Assembly: GCA_964555935.1 (NCBI GenBank)
Contig: CAZKUN010000114.1
Coordinates: 1 to 27,200, forward strand
Reading direction: 5' to 3'
Length of the DNA stretch: 27,200 nt
Source: CAZKUN01 sp964555935
GTDB lineage: Bacteria > Armatimonadota > Zipacnadia > Zipacnadales > VGFC01
Part shown: in pieces, positions 15,531 through 22,833 of the stretch
How positions within the stretch are numbered: position 1 is the stretch's first letter
Layout: the number at the start of each line of letters is the position of its first letter
The notes under the pieces: generated by a model
Database searches by the model: none
What the model was told of the DNA's origin: nothing
The model's input: only the letters and a program-made list of their open reading frames with translations
Made by a program: the position numbers and the translations under genes

Positions 15531-17000
15531 CTACTGCGCCGCGAGCTTCGGTTTCTGGCCGACCCAGCCGGCCTGCTGCTCGTAGGCATATCCGACCCGA
15601 AGCACCGTCTCCTCATCAAACGCCTTCCCCATCACCTGCAAGCCAACCGGCAGTCCTTCGGACAGGCCACACGGCAGGCTCAGCGCTGGGATCCCTGCCA
15701 GGTTCACCGGGATCGTGCAAATGTCGGCCATCTTCATCGCAAGCGGATCGTCCGCCCTCTCGCCGATCCTGAAGGCCACGCACGGCGATGTCGGCGATAT
15801 CAGCACGTCGAACCGCTCGAAGGCCTTGTCGAAGTCGTTGCGGATGAGTTGGCGCACCTTCAGCGCCTTGACATAGTAGGCGTCGTAATAGCCCTTGCTG
15901 AGAACATACGTGCCCTTGATAATCCTCAGGCGGACCTCGGGGCCGAAGCCCTCCGCGCGCGTCTTGGCGAACATCCCCTCATAGTCGCTGAAGCTCTCCT
16001 CCGTCCGGTGCCCGTAGCGCACGCCGTCGAACCGGGCGAGGTTTGAACTGCACTCGGCCGGCGCGATGATGTAATAGACGGGGAGCGAGTAGTCGCAGTG
16101 CGGAAGTCCGACCTCTTCACACTCGATGCCGAGATCGCCCAACGCCTGGATGGCCTTCTCAACACACTCGCGGACGCCGGGTTCGATCCCCTCGCCCATG
16201 AGTTCCTTGACGATTCCTGCCTTCATGCCCTTGACGTCACCGTTCAGCGCCGAGGCATAGTCCGGGACCGGAATATCGGAGGCCGTGGAGTCCATCTCAT
16301 CGTGGCCCGAGATCACGTGTTGGAAGAGCGCCGCGTCCGTGACGTCCTTGGTGAGCGGCCCGATTTGGTCCAGGCTGGAGGCGTACGCGATCAGCCCGTA
16401 GCGGCTGACGCGACCGTAAGTCGGCTTCAGACCGACGCAGCCGCACACCGACGCCGGCTGGCGGATCGAGCCTCCTGTATCCGACCCAAGCGCGAGGAAC
16501 GCCTCATCGGCGGCCACGGCGGCCGCGGACCCGCCGCTCGATCCTCCCGGGATGCGGTCGAGATCCCACGGGTTCCGGGTGACCTTGAACGCTGAGTTCT
16601 CGGTCGAAGACCCCATGGCGAACTCATCCATGTTCGTCTTCCCTATCAGAGGCATCCCAGCATCGCGGCAGCGCGAGACTATGGTGGCATCGTACGGGGG
16701 AACGAAGTTGTGTAGGATCTTCGACGCGCACGTAGTCGTGACGCCCTTGGTGCACAGGACATCCTTGGCGGCATACGGGACGCCCGCCAAGGGACCGAGA
16801 GTCTCGCCGGCGGCTCTGGCTTCATCGACCACTCGCGCCTGTTCGAGAGCAACGTCCGTCGTGAGCGCCAAGTACGCGTCAATCTGTGGTTCTACGGCGT
16901 CAATGCGCGCGAACTGCGCCTCGACCACTTCGACCGATGACACATCCTTCGCGGCCAGCTTCGCAGCCAGCTCGTGCGCGGTTAGCTCGTGAAGTCCCAC
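15531..17000 (-). CDS. gatA: Aspartyl/glutamyl-tRNA amidotransferase subunit A (glutaminase)
   Basis: A 489-aa amidase-signature enzyme. It hydrolyses glutamine and passes ammonia to GatB for transamidation of Glu-tRNA(Gln) and/or Asp-tRNA(Asn). The Ser-cisSer-Lys triad is visible at Lys79 (YAAKD), Ser154 (PGGSSGGSAA) and Ser178 (GSDTGGSIRQPA), the same numbers as in the well-studied staphylococcal protein. KTNMDEFAMGSSTENS, LKPTYGRVSRYGL and the C-terminal NLAGIPALSLPCG are also typical. The start is GTG with GGAGG 7 bases upstream; a nearer ATG in another frame closes at once. It follows gatC by 45 bases and precedes gatB by 57 bases. Confidence 0.97.
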   Translation of the reverse strand: MGLHELTAHELAAKLAAKDVSSVEVVEAQFARIDAVEPQIDAYLALTTDVALEQARVVDEARAAGETLGPLAGVPYAAKDVLCTKGVTTTCASKILHNFVPPYDATIVSRCRDAGMPLIGKTNMDEFAMGSSTENSAFKVTRNPWDLDRIPGGSSGGSAAAVAADEAFLALGSDTGGSIRQPASVCGCVGLKPTYGRVSRYGLIAYASSLDQIGPLTKDVTDAALFQHVISGHDEMDSTASDIPVPDYASALNGDVKGMKAGIVKELMGEGIEPGVRECVEKAIQALGDLGIECEEVGLPHCDYSLPVYYIIAPAECSSNLARFDGVRYGHRTEESFSDYEGMFAKTRAEGFGPEVRLRIIKGTYVLSKGYYDAYYVKALKVRQLIRNDFDKAFERFDVLISPTSPCVAFRIGERADDPLAMKMADICTIPVNLAGIPALSLPCGLSEGLPVGLQVMGKAFDEETVLRVGYAYEQQAGWVGQKPKLAAQ

Positions 17001-17045
17001 GGCATGTCCTCCGATAGGGCATTCCAGCCCGGTCTTGCAGCGACC

Positions 17046-17339
17046 TCAGCCCTCGACGATCCTGGGAACGCGGAAGAACTCGTCGGCGCCGTCGGGAGCG
17101 TTGCTGACGATCTCATCGATCGGCAACGAGGCCTTGATCTCATCCTCGCGCAACACGTTCACCATCGGCACCGCATGGCTCATCGGTTCGACGCCATCGG
17201 TGTCGAGTTGCTGCAGTTCCGCGAAATGCTCCAGGATGCGGTTCAGCTCGCGCTGAAGCCGCGCGATCTCTTCTTCCGACAGGTCAAGATGCGCCAGAAC
17301 CGCGACATGGGCGACATCATCCTTGGTAACTTGCTCCAT
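17046..17339 (-). CDS. gatC: Aspartyl/glutamyl-tRNA amidotransferase subunit C
   Basis: A 97-aa protein of normal family length, the small subunit that wraps GatA and stabilises the GatAB interface. Typical features are the helical N-terminus (DVAHVAVLAHLDLSEEEI), the LNRILEHFAELQQLDTDGVEPMSH centre and a C-terminal end FFRVPRIVEG that matches the conserved F.VP.(V/I). The start is ATG with GGAGG 9 bases upstream. First gene of the operon, about 50 bases past the predicted transcription start. Confidence 0.95.
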   Translation of the reverse strand: MEQVTKDDVAHVAVLAHLDLSEEEIARLQRELNRILEHFAELQQLDTDGVEPMSHAVPMVNVLREDEIKASLPIDEIVSNAPDGADEFFRVPRIVEG

Positions 17340-17396
17340 TGGGTCCAGCCTCCATGAATGGCCCCGCAGCCTACCTTCGACTGCGGCGCGCGGCCC

Positions 17397-17426
17397 ATGA
17401 TAGCACCTGCCGTCTCACAGCGTCAA
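17397..17426 (-). promoter_or_regulatory. Sigma70-type promoter of gatCAB
   Basis: On the minus strand TTGACG (17421-17426), an 18-base spacer and TATCAT (17397-17402). The leader that follows is about 50 bases and can form a small CCGCAG/CTGCGG hairpin ahead of the gatC ribosome binding site. Confidence 0.75.
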
Positions 17427-17487
17427 GAAACGGGAGTTTCGACCGTCCGAACCTGCCAGCGGGCCGATCTGGCGGGGCGGGGAGACG

Positions 17488-18273
17488 CTAGTGTCGGGAC
17501 CATTCGAAGTACACCGTGGCCATCTCATCATCCCTGGTGTCGGCCAGGGCGAACCATCGAATACCGTCGCCAAGCCGGAACTCGCCACCCATGGCATGGA
17601 GGGAGTCGGGTACGCTCTCCGGCCGCCAATGGCTGGGAGACGTGAGGCCGATGGTTGTCCACGGCATCCACTCAGGGCCTTGAGCGGTCCAGGGCTGCTC
17701 GAAGGGCGCGCTCTTCAGGAAGCCGTCCAAGACATCCATGGGCATCAGCACTACGGCCCTAAGATCGCCGTGCCAGCCCGTGTAGCCCCTGGCCTCCACC
17801 AACGCCGTGCCCTGAGGGAACTCAATCTCCCCCATCCGCTCAACGCCCCGAAGGCTCGCGATGGGGTAGGCGTCTGCCCGGGGCATGGCCAGGCCGCCTA
17901 TCCTCAACCCAAGCAAGCCGATCATGCCCACCACCACCAGGGCCTGTGTCACGACCCACACCTGTTCGCTCGTAGATCGGCGGGGTTGCGAAGGCGCGAG
18001 CCGCGTGAGCAACCAGAGTCCCAGCGCGAAGGACACGACACCTACGACACCCCACCCGGTCACCAGTAGCGCCCAGGCCCAAAGCTGTCCCTCCAGGCCT
18101 CCGCCAACAGGGAAGGGGCGCATGTCATAGGCCTCTACTTGGCCCCAACCTAGCCCGATGAACCATCCACCCGCCCCACGGACAAAGCCGAGGAAGCCCG
18201 CGACGAACCCGACGCTGGAGAGGCACAGCCCGACCCAGTAGAAAGCCTTGTGCCGCAAAGTGAACCGCCCCAT
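17488..18273 (-). CDS. Hypothetical membrane protein
   Basis: A 261-aa protein of no family I recognise. Three hydrophobic segments are visible: about residues 11-42 (possibly a helix plus a re-entrant Gly/Trp-rich stretch), 64-89 and 104-128. A soluble, Trp-rich C-terminal domain of about 130 residues follows, with FPQGTALVEARGYTGWHGDLRAVV and EWMPWTTIGLTSP as distinctive stretches. The topology suggests that this domain sits outside the cytoplasm or at the membrane surface, and it may bind a ligand. The start is ATG with GAGGA 8 bases upstream. It follows the Eis-like acetyltransferase gene by 48 bases on the same strand and is probably the last gene of that operon, since the gatC promoter lies just beyond. 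Confidence 0.75.
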   Translation of the reverse strand: MGRFTLRHKAFYWVGLCLSSVGFVAGFLGFVRGAGGWFIGLGWGQVEAYDMRPFPVGGGLEGQLWAWALLVTGWGVVGVVSFALGLWLLTRLAPSQPRRSTSEQVWVVTQALVVVGMIGLLGLRIGGLAMPRADAYPIASLRGVERMGEIEFPQGTALVEARGYTGWHGDLRAVVLMPMDVLDGFLKSAPFEQPWTAQGPEWMPWTTIGLTSPSHWRPESVPDSLHAMGGEFRLGDGIRWFALADTRDDEMATVYFEWSRH

Positions 18274-18321
18274 GGCAACCGTCCTCGGGGGAATAGACGC
18301 TCAGCGCGGCTCGCCGCCTCG

Positions 18322-19575
18322 TTAGGCCCACGCTCCCGACGCCGTCGGACACCTCGGGAAAAGCGCTTCACACGCGGCCCGGGCGAGCCTCGAATCCCCC
18401 TCCATCTGCGCCGTGGCGCGCTCGCCGAAGCCATTGATGCCGAGGACTAGACTCACCATTGTCGCCTGGTCCAACTCGACGCGGATCTTGCCTGGAGCCC
18501 AGTCTTGCGCGGCCACTTTCCCGGCGCCGATCTCAAGGACAGCCGACCCACCGTCCGGCAAGCAGAACGCGATCTCCCCGCTCCAGTCGCTGACCGCTGA
18601 GTTGGCCAATCGTCGCTCCAACTCCGGGCAGACGCGGCGCATCAACTCCCCCGGGTCAATCACGCGGATCATGTTGCCCGCCGGCCCCGAATGCGTCTCG
18701 ACCCACCTGAACCGCACTCCCGCCGAGATCATCGCCCGCTCGATCGCGTGGTCGAATGGCATGCGCGCCACCACCATCTCGGCCCCGCGCGCGTACGCTT
18801 CCCGCAATATGTGGACCAACATCGCCCCGAGGGCATCGGGGTGCTCCGGATCGAAGCCGAACTCCTCAATCTCGACCTGCGCGTCAGCCGGCCCTGCGTC
18901 TGGGCGCTCCTCCGCCAGCATGTACCCAACCGCGTCCCCGTCCAACACACAAGTGACGCGCAACCCCGTCTCGTCTGGTCCCTCTCGGAGGACCGTCTCC
19001 CTAAATGCGACGACCTGCGCGCCGGAGCGCTGACCGTAGAACGCCTCATGGAGGCTCGCCCGCGCCTCGTAATGCGCCTTGGGGTCATACGGGACCACGT
19101 CACCCATGAAAGAGAGAGGTGGCTCCAGGTACTCGTCCGGCCACATCACCTGCGTCCCGGCATGGGACGACCGGAGCGGGAACTCCACCGTGCGCCGCGG
19201 GAATGGCTCCCAACCAAAGCGCGAGTAGAACCGCATCAGCCCGCCTAACCGTCCGACTTGGCAGTCTCGTTCGCGGAGTTGTTCGTCGAGACCAGCCATC
19301 AACTCGGATCCGTGCCCTTGTCGCTGAAGATGCGGCAACGTGCCAACCATGCCGACATCGCCCTTGTTGATCTGGCAAGTGCCTACCCTCAACGCCTGTA
19401 CCGTCACGCGACACGCGCTGACTATCTCGTTCTCATGCTCAAGCACGACCCATTCCTCTGGAGATCGCCGGCATGAGTCGAGCACCCAATCGTGGTTCTG
19501 TGGCGCGAAGGCCTCCCCGATGATGGTGGCGACTTTCCTTGCGTCCTTCTTCGTGGCCGTCCGCACGTCACTCAT
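18322..19575 (-). CDS. Eis-like GNAT N-acetyltransferase (tandem GNAT plus SCP2-like domain)
   Basis: A 417-aa protein with the architecture of the Eis / COG4552 family. The N-terminal GNAT domain (about 1-150) has the acetyl-CoA pyrophosphate loop VGTLPHLQRQGHGSELM, with the Q-R-Q-G-H-G core at 84-89, and GGLMRFYSRFGWEP after it. A second, degenerate GNAT domain follows at about 160-310, and an SCP2/sterol-carrier-like domain (about 320-417) contains GGSAVLEIGAGKV and a C-terminal amphipathic end. Family members acetylate amines, including lysines and aminoglycosides; the substrate here cannot be read from sequence. The start is ATG at 19575, with GGAG 7 bases upstream, and overlaps the end of the URO-D gene by 8 bases, showing translational coupling. 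A TTG one codon earlier is the alternative. Confidence 0.85.
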   Translation of the reverse strand: MSDVRTATKKDARKVATIIGEAFAPQNHDWVLDSCRRSPEEWVVLEHENEIVSACRVTVQALRVGTCQINKGDVGMVGTLPHLQRQGHGSELMAGLDEQLRERDCQVGRLGGLMRFYSRFGWEPFPRRTVEFPLRSSHAGTQVMWPDEYLEPPLSFMGDVVPYDPKAHYEARASLHEAFYGQRSGAQVVAFRETVLREGPDETGLRVTCVLDGDAVGYMLAEERPDAGPADAQVEIEEFGFDPEHPDALGAMLVHILREAYARGAEMVVARMPFDHAIERAMISAGVRFRWVETHSGPAGNMIRVIDPGELMRRVCPELERRLANSAVSDWSGEIAFCLPDGGSAVLEIGAGKVAAQDWAPGKIRVELDQATMVSLVLGINGFGERATAQMEGDSRLARAACEALFPRCPTASGAWA

Positions 19576-20668
19576 CAACAGGCTCCGTATATGGAATCAA
19601 GTCAGTCCGAGGGCTTAGCGCGCGCATCTTCTCGTACCAAGCCTTGCCCTGCTCGGGGTCGGCCGTGTCGAGCACGAAGATGAACCGCGTTCCCTCGGCT
19701 GCATCGTCCATCAGCTTCAATGCGGCTTCGTCTGTGATCCATGACAGCACGTGAGCTGGAGCCTCCGGCCCGCTAAAGTGGTCGAGGATCGGATCCCATC
19801 CGCTCCGGGCGAGAACGCGATTAAACGCGTAGAAGTTGGGAATCGCGTTGAAGCTCGCGAATTGATGCTCCGCGTCTGCGCAGCAGTGCATCCCCAAGCC
19901 CCCGAAGTGCTCCGACAGGTCTATCAACTCGGGGAGCGCGTGCTCCTCGAACATCGCCGTGCCCATGATTCCACATTCATCGTTGCTCAACCACGGCCCC
20001 ATCTCCGGCGGGGCCCAAGCGGCCGGGCAGTGGCAGGGGCTGAGCCGCGGGAATTCTCTCCGAAGCTCCGCCAGGAACGTCTTCAGCAGCGACGCGCACT
20101 TGTCCACAAGCCTCTTCGCGGCAGCGGAGTCGTCCGGCTCCATCATCGCCATCAGGAAGTGTTCCTTATTCCAGATGAGGCTCGCAGTGTCAAATCCGCT
20201 CTGCACGTCACATGGCCCGAGGTAGGCGTCTTCGCCCAGTTCATCGCGCACTAGGCTGCCCAGCTCAAACACCCGCGACAGCTCCCGGCTCCTCCAGATG
20301 TCGGGCGCCTCGATCTCATCCGCCTCTTCAGCCGTTCTCACCAGCGGCAGTGCGGCCGGGTTCGTGTCATCGTACCGATGCACGCGGCATCCAAACGCCG
20401 CCGCGTAGATCTGCGTTCCCGTCCCGAGTTTCGCCACGGGAACCGAGTCGTCGCCGACCGCCTCGAGCATCCGGACTTGCCGCTCGTAGTTCTCTACGAC
20501 CCACGGTACCCACTCGCTGACCGGCGCATCGGAGAGGGTGTAATCATACCCCTCCCACTCGTGCAGCGGCACCCCCGTTGCGTGGACGCAGAACCCGTGC
20601 CCGCTGAACGGACCACGCGCGTAGATGTTGCGCAAGAACGCCTCGTTCTGAATCGCGTGATCGCTCAT
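19568..20668 (-). CDS. Uroporphyrinogen decarboxylase (URO-D) family protein, likely methyltransferase-like
   Basis: A 366-aa TIM-barrel family protein. The C-terminal half has the arrangement seen in the MtaA/URO-D superfamily: an aromatic-rich GPWLSNDE segment, LPELIDLSEHFGGLGMHCCAD with a probable zinc site at His261/Cys262/Cys263, then a late segment with APAHVLSWITDEA and RFIFVLD. The arginine-rich N-terminal motif that binds porphyrinogen in true HemE is not seen, so haem synthesis is unlikely. In heterotrophs rich in sulfatases, many such paralogues are thought to act in corrinoid-dependent demethylation, but no corrinoid protein is encoded here. The start is ATG with GAGAGG 6 bases upstream. 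It begins 18 bases after the sulfatase gene and overlaps the acetyltransferase gene, so the three form an operon. Confidence 0.75.
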   Translation of the reverse strand: MSDHAIQNEAFLRNIYARGPFSGHGFCVHATGVPLHEWEGYDYTLSDAPVSEWVPWVVENYERQVRMLEAVGDDSVPVAKLGTGTQIYAAAFGCRVHRYDDTNPAALPLVRTAEEADEIEAPDIWRSRELSRVFELGSLVRDELGEDAYLGPCDVQSGFDTASLIWNKEHFLMAMMEPDDSAAAKRLVDKCASLLKTFLAELRREFPRLSPCHCPAAWAPPEMGPWLSNDECGIMGTAMFEEHALPELIDLSEHFGGLGMHCCADAEHQFASFNAIPNFYAFNRVLARSGWDPILDHFSGPEAPAHVLSWITDEAALKLMDDAAEGTRFIFVLDTADPEQGKAWYEKMRALSPRTDLIPYTEPVDE

Positions 20669-20686
20669 TGCATGCCTCTCGCCGGT

Positions 20687-22105
20687 TCAGATCTCCAGCC
20701 GGTTGCGTATGTCCCGCGCTGCATCCGCGCGCCCCTTGCCTTCAAGCCGCTTGAGCCACGGCTGCAACTGGACATACTTCCACGGCCCTGTCTGCACTAC
20801 TTCTTGCAGCGGATCCGGCGCGGCGCCATGGTGGCCAAGGTTCTCCGCGTGCCATTCGATCAGCAGGTGGTCGAGTTGCTGGACCACGGCTGGGTTCTCG
20901 GCCGCGACATCCTTCGTCTGATGTGGATCGTCAAGCATATCATGCAGTTGCACGGGCGGGAACGGGAACAGTCCCGGATGGTAAGTCCTCGTCAGCAACC
21001 ACCGGTCCGTCCGCACGGATCTCTGGCACGAGTACAGCCCGTGCGTCCACACCACGTGGTCCCTCGCCTGTGCCGGCTCGCCCGTCAGTTGAGGCGCGAA
21101 GGACGCGCCATCCCATCCCTCGGGCGTCGGGAGGTCCAGCATGTCGCAGAGCGTCGGAGGCAGATCGACGTTGTAGACCAAATCATCGCAGCGCGCGCCC
21201 GGCTCAGTGGCCGAGGGCCACCTGACGATCATCGGGATATTCTGCACGGCTTCGCAGCCACACACGTGGTCCCCATAGACGCCGAACTCGCCCATCGCCT
21301 CGGCGTGGTCGGCGGAGATGATGATCGCCGTCTCGTCCAGAACGCCCTGGTCGGCGAGGGCGTTCAGCACCTGCCCGATGTGGTGGTCCATGTAACGGAT
21401 GGATGCATCGTACCCATCGCAAAAGTGACGCCAGTCGTCGACTGAGGCAATCTGGTCCGGCATCGAGGCGGCCGGGCTCTTATCCTGCCCGGGGAACAGC
21501 TCTCGGGCCGTAAATGGACCGGACGTCGACTGCTGTTCCTCGATGGCCGCCGCGTCCGGCCAAGCCGGAGGGGGATCGTCGGCGAAGTGACCCATCCAAT
21601 CGGGCGACATCGTGTAGATTCGGTGCGGGTCCCAGTAGTGGACATGCAGGAAGTAGTCATCATCCGCGCCATGCTCCGCAATCCACGGCAGGGCCGCGGC
21701 GTTCACCTCGTCTGCGTTCTCTCCCCCACCCTTGAGCGTGAAGGTGTGCAACTCTCGCCATCCCGCGGCGAACCACCAGGCGTCATGCCGATCCGCGAAG
21801 GACGAGATGCTCGCCGTCCGATACCCGTTCGCATGAAGGTGTCGCGCAAACATCGGCGGGTTGCGGGTGTAGCGGAACTCGCTCCCCGGCCCCCAGTGCG
21901 TCGCGACGCCGTTATGCACCCCAAACCGCCCCGAGAACAGAGCAGCCCGGGACGGCATGCACGGCGCGTCTGACGCGTAACACCGATTGAAGGTCATCCC
22001 GTCATTGATGATCTCGTCTAGATTGGGCGTCGTGCAACGGTGGTAGCCGGCAGCGCTGAAGTGGTCGGGCCTCATGCAATCGAGGTCGAAGTAGATGATC
22101 CTCAC
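20687..22105 (-). CDS. Sulfatase (formylglycine-dependent type, S1 family)
   Basis: A 472-aa arylsulfatase-like enzyme that would hydrolyse sulfate esters. The sulfatase signature is intact: Cys49-Met-Pro51-Ser-Arg53 within DAPCMPSRAALFSGRFG, so the Cys should be converted to formylglycine by a maturase not encoded in this window. Metal ligands are expected in FDLDCMRPDH near the N-terminus and at Asp266-His267 (ISADHAEAMGEFG). WDPH at 158-161 is also typical. The start is GTG at 22105, with GAGGAGG 8 bases upstream; the frame is open to 22168, but those residues do not belong to the fold. There is no signal peptide, so it is cytoplasmic or uses another route. First gene of the operon with the URO-D and GNAT genes. 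Substrate unknown. Confidence 0.9.
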   Translation of the reverse strand: MRIIYFDLDCMRPDHFSAAGYHRCTTPNLDEIINDGMTFNRCYASDAPCMPSRAALFSGRFGVHNGVATHWGPGSEFRYTRNPPMFARHLHANGYRTASISSFADRHDAWWFAAGWRELHTFTLKGGGENADEVNAAALPWIAEHGADDDYFLHVHYWDPHRIYTMSPDWMGHFADDPPPAWPDAAAIEEQQSTSGPFTARELFPGQDKSPAASMPDQIASVDDWRHFCDGYDASIRYMDHHIGQVLNALADQGVLDETAIIISADHAEAMGEFGVYGDHVCGCEAVQNIPMIVRWPSATEPGARCDDLVYNVDLPPTLCDMLDLPTPEGWDGASFAPQLTGEPAQARDHVVWTHGLYSCQRSVRTDRWLLTRTYHPGLFPFPPVQLHDMLDDPHQTKDVAAENPAVVQQLDHLLIEWHAENLGHHGAAPDPLQEVVQTGPWKYVQLQPWLKRLEGKGRADAARDIRNRLEI

Positions 22106-22113
22106 AGCTCGCG

Positions 22114-22120
22114 CCTCCTC
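22114..22120 (-). promoter_or_regulatory. Shine-Dalgarno site that decides the sulfatase start
   Basis: GAGGAGG on the minus strand, 8 bases before the GTG at 22105, which gives a protein that opens directly into the first beta strand (RIIYFDLD). The open frame upstream of it is therefore leader sequence. Confidence 0.75.
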
Positions 22121-22258
22121 GTGCAGGGGTCGGCCGGATGACGCGGTGGTGTTTCCGATCCGGCTCACCGAACACCTCCGCGCGTCGCGTGACAGAGGGC
22201 GTCGGGCGGGCCATGCCGAACGTGGCCGCCAGCCCGCCGAGTCCAGGAGGCCTCACCT

Positions 22259-22810
22259 TTGAGCCAGGAGCGCGTCTCATACGATCCCTTCCGTCCCGTC
22301 TTTCCATCGCCGGCCAGTCTCGTTACCTCGGTCGACGCCGAAGGGCGGCCGAACATCATCACGCTGGGCGAGACATTCAACCTCAGCATCCGCGAGCCGG
22401 TCATCGTCGGGATTGCCATCCACAAGGACCGCTACTCTCACGAGCTGATCAGCGCGTGCGGCGAGTTCGTCGTCAATCTCCCGCCGGCGGGCCTCATGGG
22501 TGAGGTCATGGCGTGTGGCTCAGAGTCGGGGAGGACCACCGACAAGTTCACCGAGTTCGGTCTCACCCCGCTCCCGGCCAAGCACGTCGCGCCGCCGCTG
22601 ATTGCGGAATGCCCAGTCAACATCGAGTGCCGCCTGCTCTCCGTCCAGGTCATCGGCGACCACGACCTCTTCCAGGGCGAGGTGCTCGAGCATCACGTCT
22701 CACCCGATGTGCTCAATGAGGATGGGAAGTTCGACCCAGAAAGACTGAGCACCATCTGCATGGCAGGTGGCCACTTCTTCGATCTCGGGAAGCACATCCG
22801 TGAGTGGTAG
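22259..22810 (+). CDS. Flavin reductase family protein (FMN-binding split barrel)
   Basis: A 183-aa protein of the flavin reductase-like family, which binds FMN in a split beta-barrel and reduces flavin with NAD(P)H or acts as an FMN-binding redox partner. Typical stretches are FPSPASLVTSVDAEGRPNIITLG at the N-terminus, then REPVIVGIAIHKDRYSHELISACGEFVVNLP, and a C-terminal half with NIECRLLSVQVIGDHDLFQGEV that closes the barrel. The start is TTG with AGGAGG 8 bases upstream; no ATG or GTG nearby preserves the first strand. It is divergent from the sulfatase operon and is followed immediately by the large membrane protein gene, with which it is probably cotranscribed. Physiological partner unknown. 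Confidence 0.88.
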   Translation: MSQERVSYDPFRPVFPSPASLVTSVDAEGRPNIITLGETFNLSIREPVIVGIAIHKDRYSHELISACGEFVVNLPPAGLMGEVMACGSESGRTTDKFTEFGLTPLPAKHVAPPLIAECPVNIECRLLSVQVIGDHDLFQGEVLEHHVSPDVLNEDGKFDPERLSTICMAGGHFFDLGKHIREW

Positions 22811-22833
22811 TAACTCGCCGCCCTGAGCCGCCC

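Noticed and set aside
19568..20668. True uroporphyrinogen decarboxylase (hemE)
   Set aside because: The Arg-containing N-terminal substrate-binding motif is missing, there is a His-Cys-Cys metal-like site, and no haem genes are nearby.
20378..21445. Plus-strand open frame of 355 codons antisense to the sulfatase and URO-D genes
   Set aside because: The product is Arg/His/Val-rich with no recognisable fold, while the minus strand encodes two clear enzymes here.
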